The position numbers and the translations under genes are program-made. From the NCBI GenBank assembly GCA_054601695.1, contig BAAHQB010000135.1:124001-188000 (forward strand): a stretch of 64,000 nt of DNA. The letters are read 5' to 3'. This stretch comes from Amorphochlora amoebiformis (lineage: Eukaryota > Cercozoa > Chlorarachniophyceae). Shown piece by piece: positions 35,630 to 64,000 of this stretch. Numbering within the stretch: position 1 is the first letter of the stretch; each line of letters begins with the position of its first letter. Below the pieces are notes generated by a model. That model did no database searches, was not told the DNA's origin, and saw only the letters and a program-made list of their open reading frames with translations.

Positions 35630-35925
35630 GAGCTATGAGAGCATATAGACTGCCGCGTGGAATATGTCCATGAGGGCTTGCGCGCCAGCGCATGTACACA
35701 GCCGTTTACATATGTACTAGATGTATATGGAAGTTATCCTGGAGAATGTACATTGGGCATGTAAATATTTCGTCGGTGTTCGCGGGCCATGAGGGCATGT
35801 TATGTTTATATGATGGTCGTGTAAATGTGTGTGTTGCATATAAATATTAATACATATATATTTATATATATATATATATGTGTGTGTATACATATTTTTA
35901 TATATACATCACATATACAAAATAT

Positions 35926-35966
<41 letters not shown>

Positions 35967-36138
35967 CAAAACAAAACAGAATTTCTTTGAATAATATGTA
36001 TTTACATAGGCACATACACAGATGCAGTAGCAATAACAAGAAAGAAAAAGAGAGAGAGAGAGGGAAAGCCCTCCCTCTCTCGAATCCGATCTCCTCCAAC
36101 TCTCTCCCTCTCTCTCACTTCACGTGGCCCATCTAAAG
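35630..36138. other. Spacer with TA tract and polypyrimidine stretch
   Basis: About 230 bp of unique DNA is followed by TA runs (about 35850-35960) and a GA then CT-rich stretch (about 36045-36118). The latter probably serves as polypyrimidine tract for the acceptor at 36138. No exon is supported. Confidence 0.45.
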
Positions 36139-36307
36139 TTGTGTATGGTGCCCCGAACAGGGTATTAAACGCCCAGAATCCGATTGAGAACCGTCTGACA
36201 AGCACATCTTGGGACGGATATAGAAATATGCAAGTTCAGAGCGCAAGGTCTGGTCCGCTATCCCCCTTCTATAGTCTATTGCAGATGTGTATATTTATAA
36301 ATATACG

Positions 36308-36338
<31 letters not shown>

Positions 36339-36816
36339 AATATATCAAATATGTGTGTGTGTAGTATGAGTATATATGTATATGTAAATATATATATATA
36401 TATATTTATATATATCTTTATTACGTACATAAATAGTAAACTGACCATAACGTGATTTTTAGGGTCAAAAGTCGGGGCATGTTGGCGTGGGATAGCATGG
36501 TAAAGTAGATTATATTGTACATATATAGACACATATGTGTGTATATGTGTATTATATATGTGTGCAAATGTTGTAATACACACATGTATGCATACAAATA
36601 ATATATATGGGTATGTGTGTTTGTTTGCATACACACACACACACACATGCATGTGTATGTGTGTGTGTATATATATACATATATTTGGTATAGATGAGGC
36701 CTCCCCTCTTCGGTGATGGGAAGAAGGTTCGACATGGAGGTTTAAAGCAGGTGTACTAAATCGCATATTGGTGAATAAATAAATACATGATATTACATTT
36801 ATGTACGTACATATAC

Positions 36817-36859
<43 letters not shown>

Positions 36860-37342
36860 ATGTATATATGTGTATGTTATGTGTGTGTGTATGCATACAT
36901 ATATCCATACACACAAACACACATGTTTGTGTATATGTGTATATATGTATATGTGTGTGTACATGCATACATATCTAGAAAATATGCATGTGTACTAAAG
37001 TATATATGTGTATATGTATGTGTGTGTGTGTATACGATATAAATGTGTAATTACATGTGTGTGTGTGTGTGTATTACATGTGTATGTGTGTGTATGTGTG
37101 CATGTATCTGGTATCGTGTACATATTATGTGTGTATGTGTATATGTGTGTATGTGTGTATATCACGGTATGCACATATGTATACAGTGCATGTATACCAA
37201 GGAGCGATTTAACAACCTGTTCTCCGATGGGCAGTCAAGATCGAGATCGAGAGTGAGCGCTAGAAGGTCCAGCTCAAAGATTCCACAGAGCGCTAGAGTG
37301 AGCAAATCCTCCAGATCGCCGCGAACGTACACGAAGCATTAA
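36139..37342 (+). CDS. Unrecognised basic protein with Arg/Ser-rich C-terminus, four exons, 5' incomplete
   Basis: Exons: 36139-36247, 36463-36499, 36694-36750 and 37202-37342 (TAA). Phases agree throughout. Landmarks are VYGAPNRVLNAQNPIENRL, VKSRGMLAWDSM, MRPPLFGDGKKVRHGGLKQ and ERFNNLFSDGQ, then a tail rich in RS, SR and SS (SRSRSRVSARRSSSK). The acceptor of the first exon follows a clear polypyrimidine stretch (CTCTCTCCCTCTCTCTC). It starts in mid-codon, so a 5' exon is missing; it might be spliced from exons of the gene just upstream, whose donor at 35465 has matching phase. The RS-like tail suggests phosphorylation or RNA-linked roles, which is inference. It converges on the gene at 37843-39092. 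Confidence 0.6.
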
Positions 37343-37842
37343 TTGTTTTATTAATCACAAGCCGCTATTTCCTTTGTTTAACTAAGTAAGACTAGCAAGA
37401 GACTAGAGTTTGATTGCACTAGTCGAAGTCTATTTCTAGTATTTACCACACTAGATATATCGCAGTACAGCTTATACACTACTTAGTAATTATGCACTGG
37501 TACTATATATATACTAGATATATCTAGGTATGCCATTACAACTAGACTGGACCTTGTAGATACGGCCCATCTGGATCTACTAGATCTAGTAGATTTAAGC
37601 TACTACAGTACTAGCTAGATCCTAGAGATCGTTGAGATCTAGCCTATGATTTCTACAAATTAGTCGTGGTTAGATAATTATACTACTACTAGATCGGATA
37701 TACTAAGTCTAGTAAGTATACACTCTAGATACTACTAGACTACATCCTATCGCTAAACAATCTAATATCTAGTCGACGGCAATTTGTGTTAACTTTTACT
37801 GGGTAGGAATGAGTCTAACCTGGCATGCATTAACCGGCAATT
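37343..37842. other. Convergent spacer very rich in CTAG palindromes
   Basis: The spacer lies between the stops of two convergent genes. Motifs such as CTAGATCTAG, TACTAGATCTAGTAG, ACTAGTC and GCTAGATCCTAGAG recur throughout, with almost no TA microsatellite. The texture matches 7610-8150 and 28620-28990. No reading frame longer than background is present. Confidence 0.75.
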
Positions 37843-39092
<1,250 letters not shown>

Positions 39093-39218
39093 CTTGACAC
39101 GTGTCCTTTTTGATTTATATTATCTATAAATATATAAACACATTTACATTCAAATACATATACTTACATATGTATGTTTATATGTATCTAAATATATAAA
39201 AATATGTATTATACACAC

Positions 39219-39254
<36 letters not shown>

Positions 39255-39267
39255 CACACACACACAC

Positions 39268-39310
<43 letters not shown>

Positions 39311-39648
39311 CCCTCCAATCCTACGAGGCACTTAAACGACCATGCCGCTAGAGAGCGCTATATTACATATATATATATATATATGTGTATTAATATATAT
39401 ATCTTTCTTCATAAGCAATATGAAAGCTGAGGTGGAAAACACACAGTATATATACTTATATATGAATATATATATATATATATATTTATTTATATATATT
39501 TATGTATATATATGTATATGCATGTGTAATGTTTGTACACACAATACACATATGTTCAAGCGGACATATCTACAGTATCTCCAACAACCTTTATATTTTG
39601 TTCATGTAACTTATAAATGTATAGATTTGTATTTATAAATATACATAC

Positions 39649-39679
<31 letters not shown>

Positions 39680-39692
39680 CATACATATATAT

Positions 39693-39738
<46 letters not shown>

Positions 39739-39752
39739 GAGGAGGGTTGTAC
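39093..39752. other. Spacer with CA and TA microsatellites; end of the PH/coiled-coil gene not resolved
   Basis: A (CA)n run at about 39216-39268 and TA tracts dominate. The PH/coiled-coil gene probably ends here. A short minus-strand frame reading VVGDTVDMSA with a TGA at about 39564 is one candidate last exon, but its phase does not fit the exon at 39753. Plus-strand fragments around 39420 and 39560 are also open. Confidence 0.4.
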
Positions 39753-50981
<11,229 letters not shown>

Positions 50982-51541
50982 CCTTGTAGTAATGATATCT
51001 CCTTCGGTGATTGCGGTGGTTGTGAGGGGTGGAGAGCTTGGCCTGATGAAAGTTGTCTTTGAGCTTAAGCCTGTTGGGAAGCACACGGAAACAAGGGGAG
51101 TGAATGAAGATTTTTATTTCGAGTTTCTTGTGTTGGACTAGTTCCAGGTATTTGATTCGAGAGAAGAGAAACATGATGTCCTTGTGTGAGTAGTAAGGAT
51201 AATAATACATTTGTATATTCATATATGTATATATATATATATTTATCTATACGTTGCTTATTTTATAAGAATGATATACATAAATAAAATGTCACAATTG
51301 CGCACAAACATAATATATATATATATATATATATATATGATACCTGTCCTACACCTCTATCAGTGCAGAAAATAAGACACCCCCCTCCCAAAACGCAAAC
51401 ACATATTAACCCATACCCCCCCCCCTATCCCTCCACAAGAAAACAAGAAAATAAAAGGAAAGACGTTCTTTCAAATCTGTCATTCCCGCTCTCACCTCCA
51501 ATTTTGCTCATATCCTCACCTCAACTATCACACGTTAAAAG
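50982..51541. other. Upstream region of the PH/coiled-coil gene and of the small + strand gene
   Basis: The minus strand stays open upstream of the MAEP start ([18 protein letters not shown]), so the true start could lie further 5' or this is 5' UTR. An alternative minus frame starts at 51222. TA runs occur at about 51225-51245 and 51312-51340. The part at 51380-51430 is C-rich. No core promoter element was confirmed. Confidence 0.4.
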
Positions 51542-51770
51542 GAAAAGGAAAAAATCCTACCCAAGTCGACGTGCTTCCCCGATTTAGGCGTGTGGCACGG
51601 AGAATACCAGCCACCTCCTTTGGGCGCGGTGACAGGTTGAAACCACCAGGAGCAGAAACAGCCTGACGACCGATTGCTTACACTGCTTTTACTGTATAAT
51701 AGGGTGAACCTTAGGTTTTTTTAAGAGGAGGATAGCCTTCTTTTTTGATAGATTAGAGGGTCCGGCATAA
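51542..51770 (+). CDS. Two 3' exons of an unrecognised small gene
   Basis: Exons 51542-51628 and 51726-51770 (TAA), joined by a gtgaca...tttaag intron with a T7 stretch before the acceptor. Both junctions are phase 0. Landmarks are ILPKSTCFPDLGVWHGEYQP and RRIAFFFDRLEGPA. The first exon is well conserved-looking, with Trp, Tyr and Pro residues typical of folded protein. No family is recognised. The start exon was not found; C-rich DNA at 51380-51540 may be its 5' region. The minus strand is also open across the first exon, so orientation is probable, not certain. Confidence 0.45.
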
Positions 51771-53479
<1,709 letters not shown>

Positions 53480-53685
53480 ATGTACGTCAAAAAATATATG
53501 TATCAAACACACAATAACTACGCGGCAAAAGAAAAAGTAAGCACAGCTATGATATTTATCAACTTGCCTAGCCGGGTTTGTCAAACGAAAGGCGCCGACT
53601 TGTCAATCCAAAACCAAACCAAACCCAAACCACCAAATGTAGAAGCCATTGTTACACATACAAAGATACAACAAGGATAAACTGA
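53480..53685 (+). CDS. Possible small gene, three exons, 47 aa
   Basis: Proposed exons: 53480-53536 (ATG), 53572-53638 and 53666-53685 (TGA). Donors are gtaagc and gtagaa, acceptors are ctag and aaag, and phases agree. The first intron is only 35 bp. The product is basic and Gln/Thr/Pro-rich ([20 protein letters not shown]). No family is recognised. Short introns and low complexity make this doubtful. Confidence 0.28.
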
Positions 53686-53929
53686 GATCCAACGATTTGA
53701 CTTCAAACGGAAGAATAACTTTATATTTTTTCAAACACTCTCTCACACACAACACATATATACATATATGTATATATGTACATATATTTATATTTTATTT
53801 GATACAGTTTATACATGTACTCACGTATATATTTATATGTTACATTATTTACAATATGTATGTATGCGTTTCATACATGCTAAACTTGGGGTTATATTCC
53901 TATGCCGTCTCCATACCTGATAGTACATA

Positions 53930-53966
<37 letters not shown>

Positions 53967-54036
53967 CATATACACACACATATGTATAAAATATTATATA
54001 TATATATATTTATACACACATATATATATACACACC

Positions 54037-54083
<47 letters not shown>

Positions 54084-54154
54084 GTACATATTGTATAGAT
54101 GTATGATGTCTGTATATACACTTATGTATATATGTGTATATATAAATATATATG

Positions 54155-54189
<35 letters not shown>

Positions 54190-54251
54190 GTGTAGAACTT
54201 AAATATATACAACTATATACAATATATATATATCTTACAATTATATATATA

Positions 54252-54330
<79 letters not shown>

Positions 54331-54388
54331 TGTGATCTAGCTTGGATCCCACATATTATATATATATATATATACAATATATACACAT

Positions 54389-54433
<45 letters not shown>

Positions 54434-54466
54434 AATACACATACATATATATACATGTATACATGC

Positions 54467-54537
<71 letters not shown>

Positions 54538-54608
54538 GTACACACATATATGTGTATATGTATATACACACACATACATATACATATATACATATATACA
54601 TCTATACA

Positions 54609-54655
<47 letters not shown>

Positions 54656-54833
54656 ATAATATATATATATATATATATGCACATAAGTATATATATATAT
54701 ATGTATACTCTATATAAATGTAAAAATACACACATATATATGTATACATATACACACACACATATATATATATATATTTATATATATGTATATATACACT
54801 ACATACCAAACACACATATATATCTTCATATGT

Positions 54834-54883
<50 letters not shown>

Positions 54884-54935
54884 ATGTATATGTATATTAT
54901 GTGATATAGGTATTTAAATGATGACGTAATACAAT
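53686..54935. repeat. TA/CA microsatellite intergenic region
   Basis: Almost all (TA)n with CA runs at about 54030-54060. Unique fragments at 53880-53930 and 54328-54352 are too short to support exons. A sequence ACTATAYACAATATATATAT-like spacing recurs, but no ordered repeat was found. Confidence 0.6.
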
Positions 54936-59123
<4,188 letters not shown>

Positions 59124-59570
59124 TGTAATGATTTGGATATCCTTGGGCATTTTCGACAGAACAACAACGTGCTATCGATAATTTCGAATCCTTCGGGTAT
59201 GGGCTCGCGCCCTTCATCGTTGCTCGCCGCAGGGATTGTTTGTGGGGTTTCCATGCGGAAACTGATACAGAGGGCCTTGGACAGTCGATATGTTTCGTAT
59301 TTTAGGAAAAATAGGGTGCCAGCGGTCACTGATTCCGCTCCGTCAACCGACGAGCAGATAAGGTGATGCTTACCGCCACCTTCTTCTCTGGTTTGTGGGT
59401 TTTGGGAAAGGATTAGCAACGAACTGAGACATGTGAGGCCAAGGATACTGTATTGATATTTCCAGGATGATGTAGTGAGTCTTACCTGAGATTTTGACGT
59501 TTTGTATGTGCGTTTGTGGTTCCCATGGGTGGCATCTGAATCCATATGCGGGCGCGTGTTTGTATGTGTG

Positions 59571-59600
59571 TGTGGGGTGGGGGGCGGGGGGGAGGGGGAA
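59571..59600 (+). other. G-rich run near a divergent gene start
   Basis: A G-run cluster (GGGGTGGGGGGC, then GGGGGGGAGGGGG) lies at the junction between the 5' side of the RuvX gene (-) and the first recognised exon of the hydrolase gene (+). Four G-runs in 30 bp could fold as a G-quadruplex. Position suggests a promoter feature, which is inference. Confidence 0.5.
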
Positions 59601-59758
59601 ACTGAGTATCTTAGATATTTTATAAAGCGGCAGAGGGACACAATCTGGGCTGATGAACCAGATTGGGACGCGACGCTTGATAAGAAGGTATGAAAGATTT
59701 GACTAATAAGAAACCAAGAATTCGAATATGCACACGCATACATATACATATATACATT

Positions 59759-59819
<61 letters not shown>

Positions 59820-59831
59820 CACACACACACA

Positions 59832-59878
<47 letters not shown>

Positions 59879-59964
59879 CATAATATTTTAGATACAATTA
59901 TTTGGTTTTGTAGATGTTATATATATATATATTTATATATATATATATTTATATTATATGTACA

Positions 59965-60018
<54 letters not shown>

Positions 60019-60086
60019 TTATGTAGTAAATATAGATGTTTTTATATGCATATAAAATATTATATATGTATATATATATATATTTG

Positions 60087-60142
<56 letters not shown>

Positions 60143-60258
60143 ATGCATACATATGTATATATATGTGTATATATATTTATATACATGTATATATATATAT
60201 ATATATATGTGTGTGTATATATAAATATATATACATATATATATATATACAATATATA

Positions 60259-60300
<42 letters not shown>

Positions 60301-60370
60301 ACTAGTAATATAAATATTACTGTTTATGTCGAATGAATATATATATATATATATATATTATATGTATATA

Positions 60371-60401
<31 letters not shown>

Positions 60402-60473
60402 CATTTATATATATATATATATATATAATATTGTGTACGCTACATATATTTATATATATATATATATTCATAT

Positions 60474-60534
<61 letters not shown>

Positions 60535-60618
60535 TACACATATGTGTGTGTGTGTGTGTACATTTTATGCAACAATATATGTGTATATATGCACACATTA
60601 GATACATATATATACATA

Positions 60619-60658
<40 letters not shown>

Positions 60659-60705
60659 TATAATGTATACACTCATAAATTTTATCATGTAACATAAATG
60701 CATGA

Positions 60706-60744
<39 letters not shown>

Positions 60745-60900
60745 AAATTTATATATATATATATATATATGTATGTATATATATACATATATACATATAC
60801 ATATATATATATATATATATTATATACATTCTTATATTTTTATATATATAAATATACGACATAATATAATATAATTATATAAATATTTGTAGATAAATGA

Positions 60901-60933
<33 letters not shown>

Positions 60934-61376
60934 CCATATACACACATAACTCTAAGATAGTGGAGGGTACCGAGTTTGTCGAGCTAGATGTTAAGGTTAC
61001 TCTTTCCGTCTCCTGCTCTTTTCCCTCTCTGTCAGTCTCGTTTCCGCCTCGATTTTTTCCCCTCTCCTCTCTCGCTAATTTCCTTCTTGCTAATCTCTCT
61101 CTCTCTCCTCATATTGCTCCTTACCCTCCCCTCTCTATTACTCTTACCCTCCGCTCTCTATTACTCTTTGTCTCTGTTTGCGTCTATCCTTCTTCAATCT
61201 CCTCGCTTTTCTCCTTCAAGTTTGCTCTAATACTTTTCTCACCCTCTTTTCAATCGATGTCTCTCCTGTTATTCTGTCTGTCTCTCAATCATCCATTTCT
61301 CTTGTCTTCATCTTTTCTCTTTCGAATATATACTATCGTATGCATACATAGATATGTATGGAAGTATATGTATGTA

Positions 61377-61418
<42 letters not shown>

Positions 61419-61479
61419 TATATATAATGTATATATAGACACATTTGTATTAATATATAGATGAATATATTACATATAT

Positions 61480-61511
<32 letters not shown>

Positions 61512-61514
61512 TTG

Positions 61515-61556
<42 letters not shown>

Positions 61557-62000
61557 TACAGTTAGTATAGGTATATATGGTTTTATTCACATACATTTAT
61601 AGTTTCCCTCATACATATCCACTAAACAAACATACAACGCTCACTCCATATCCTGTCAACTGCATAGATAACTGGTTTTCCTTCATGGGAGCGCGAGGGC
61701 AAAGCACGTGGCAACGCCGAGTGGGTCATTCCTGGAGAATTTGCCCTAAGCCAACCCAGACATGAAAAAAGGTTTGATTTACTTTTATAAGCTTTTCCTA
61801 GGCTTTATATTTATATAGGCCCAACTTGCCTCACATATGCTGACTCTGACAGTGATGATCCTAACTTTAAGCCTAACGCGATTTAGGATGTTGTTCCTGC
61901 ACGGAGGGGCCTTTGCTTGGGGGTATATTCTATTTATTGTTACATATGTATTGGTATGTGTATGCATAATATGTATATTTATATGTACGTATATACATAT

Positions 62001-62044
<44 letters not shown>

Positions 62045-62126
62045 ATATGTGTATATATATATGTATATGTAAATATTATATATACATACATATATATATA
62101 TATATATACATATGCATACATACATA

Positions 62127-62171
<45 letters not shown>

Positions 62172-62173
62172 AT

Positions 62174-62204
<31 letters not shown>

Positions 62205-62735
62205 CATGTATAATATCTATGGATGTATACATATATAAATACATATATTTACATGTACATAATGTACATATTCAATATATACATATATGGATGGATAGTG
62301 TAGCCTGCTCTTGAAATCAGAGTTGTGGTATCAATCGAGGCAGAGAAGGAGTTTACTTACTGCGCGGTTAAATATTCTTTCCTGAGTTGTTTCAAAATTG
62401 AGGCAGTAGCCAAAAAATTGAATACTCATTTGAAGTTTTTAATGGGGTACGTTGCTGCTCACCCCATATTCTCACTTACTTCGGCGAAAGGAGTGATCAA
62501 TTAAATCAACAAGTCCAAATGCCAGTGATGCAAGCAAGTGATAGACACCGGTCATCATTTTTCTTTTTTTAAGTTTTAGACGGCATCTCTCCCACACACC
62601 TATCGCAGGGGATGGGCCCTAATTTGGAGGCTCCTCCGACCATAATTAACAGTCATCATAGGATTACTCCCGACAACGGCAGTTTCATAATATTTTCGAA
62701 GCGACATATGCAGGCCGCATACATCTATATACATA

Positions 62736-62788
<53 letters not shown>

Positions 62789-62905
62789 GTATGTATATAT
62801 ACTATATATATATATGTATAAATAGATGTATCTATATATATTAATACATATTAATACATCCATTTATACACATACACACACATATATATATAACTTATAT
62901 AATGC

Positions 62906-62949
<44 letters not shown>

Positions 62950-63070
62950 GTATATATGTATATATATACATATTAATATGTACATGTATATATATATATA
63001 TGTATATGTGTATGTATGTATATGTATATGTATGTGTATGTATGTATATATATATATATATATATTGACA

Positions 63071-63127
<57 letters not shown>

Positions 63128-63174
63128 AAGGGACCCTAAGGAGTATAGGCCCTGTACTTCAAGATTGGCTTCGG
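59600..63174 (+). CDS. Alpha/beta-hydrolase (esterase/lipase-like), five exons seen, continues right
   Basis: Exons: about 59600-59687 (start uncertain), 60957-60995, 61692-61771, 61887-61922 and 63141-63174; later exons are not seen before the window ends. Phases agree from the first donor (gtatga) on. Landmarks are [53 protein letters not shown] and [12 protein letters not shown]. The last is the HGG oxyanion-hole motif, and the preceding EW-VIP strand is typical of hormone-sensitive-lipase/carboxylesterase-type hydrolases. The catalytic Ser (GxSxG), Asp and His exons would lie downstream. Substrate unknown. It appears divergent from the RuvX gene. One intron holds a C/T tract (61005-61325) and another the second copy of the dispersed 370-bp element. 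Confidence 0.7.
61005..61325 (+). repeat. C/T-rich tract in hydrolase intron
   Basis: Imperfect pyrimidine-rich DNA starting right after the donor at 60995. A duplicated piece (ACTCTTACCCTCC / ACTCTTTGTC with CTCTCTATT) lies at about 61130-61170. The forward frame through it is Ser/Leu/Phe-rich and does not fit the splice phase. Confidence 0.6.
62295..62670 (+). repeat. Dispersed element, copy 2 (intronic)
   Basis: Same-orientation copy of the 2492-2870 element. Ordered shared blocks include CAGAGTTGTGGTATCAATC (62320), GGCGAAAGGAGTGATCAA (62483), AACAAGTCCAAA, GCAAGCAAGTGATAGA (62532), ACGGCATC (62580) and CATCATAGGATTA. It lies in the hydrolase intron 61923-63140. Small indels distinguish the copies. 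Confidence 0.8.
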
Positions 63175-63340
63175 GTATCACATGGGTGTACTTATGTACA
63201 TAAATATGTGTGTACACATACAGAAATACTTATACATACATACATATATATATGTATGAAATAATATATATATATATATATGTTAATTTATATATATACA
63301 TATATATGTATATATGTACATGCATATACCTATATATATT

Positions 63341-63378
<38 letters not shown>

Positions 63379-63523
63379 ATATATATACATATATATATAT
63401 TTAAATTCTATATGTTGTATGTTATGGTTATGCATATTCATATATTATTCGCATAAAACTTATGATATACGTATTGTTACATATATGTAATTATAAGTAT
63501 ATCTATTAATGTATTTGTATATA

Positions 63524-63562
<39 letters not shown>

Positions 63563-63798
63563 TATACTATACTATACTTTTATAATATATATGTATATAT
63601 ATATATACATAAAAATATATATATATATACGTATTAATGTATTTGTATATTGATATATAAATATATGTATATATACACATATATGTATATATATATATAT
63701 GTATATATATATGTATATATATATATGTGAATATATATATATATATATATAATATATAATATATATAAATTATATTATAAAAATATATATAAATATAT

Positions 63799-63862
<64 letters not shown>

Positions 63863-63915
63863 ATATGTTATATATATGCATGTATTCATGCAAGCTTATA
63901 TGTGCATATATATAT

Positions 63916-63960
<45 letters not shown>

Positions 63961-64000
63961 TAAATTACTTTTATGTATTACATACATATAGGTCAGAAAG
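63175..64000. repeat. TA microsatellite DNA, right edge
   Basis: Nearly pure TA/TG-rich DNA with a short ACTAT repeat (about 63561-63576). No exon is visible. It is probably intron of the hydrolase gene. Confidence 0.6.

Overview
This window is nuclear DNA of an intron-dense eukaryote. The standard genetic code and GT-AG introns fit throughout. Almost every intron carries long (TA)n, with (CA)n, (TC)n or (GA)n tracts. Telomere-like CCCTAA/TTAGGG arrays sit inside several introns. A CLC channel whose [16 protein letters not shown] motif resembles plant ClC-e/f, a B12D/NDUFA4-like mitochondrial protein and a RuvX/YqgF nuclease suggest an algal or plastid-bearing lineage. That is inference; no species is claimed.

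Genes were rebuilt by hand from exon islands, using splice signals, reading phase and family motifs. From left to right: a MYND-finger/ankyrin gene (+, 439-7606, 5' incomplete); a single-exon B12D-like gene (-, 8282-8617); a 25-exon CLC gene (+, 8986-27898) whose exons sum exactly to 611 codons plus stop; a 15-exon BUB3 WD40 gene (-, 29347-31286, 325 aa); small unrecognised genes (+, 31531-32128; +, 33885-35629; +, 36139-37342; -, 37843-39092); a PH-domain/coiled-coil gene (-, about 39.75-50.98 kb); a small gene fragment (+, 51542-51770) and a doubtful one (+, 53480-53685); a RuvX/YqgF gene (-, 54936 to about 59.4 kb); and an alpha/beta-hydrolase gene (+, about 59.6 kb, running towards or past the right edge).

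The notable structure is mostly non-coding. (1) Nine copies of one roughly 45-nt cassette, starting GAGTCAATGG, lie in the telomere-like arrays, always in the same orientation to CCCTAA. (2) Three of four convergent gene ends are separated by DNA dense in CTAG palindromes. (3) Inside the CLC gene, the 3' part of exon 4 with its donor is repeated five more times in the next intron; each full copy is a phase-neutral 48-nt potential exon. (4) The PH/coiled-coil gene has grown by tandem duplication of a two-exon unit encoding 38 residues. (5) A roughly 370-bp dispersed element occurs in introns at both ends of the window.

Limits: no alignment, search or RNA evidence was available. Exon borders rest on visible signals. 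Terminal exons, the 5' ends of three genes and the smallest genes are uncertain. No rRNA, tRNA or CRISPR array was recognised.
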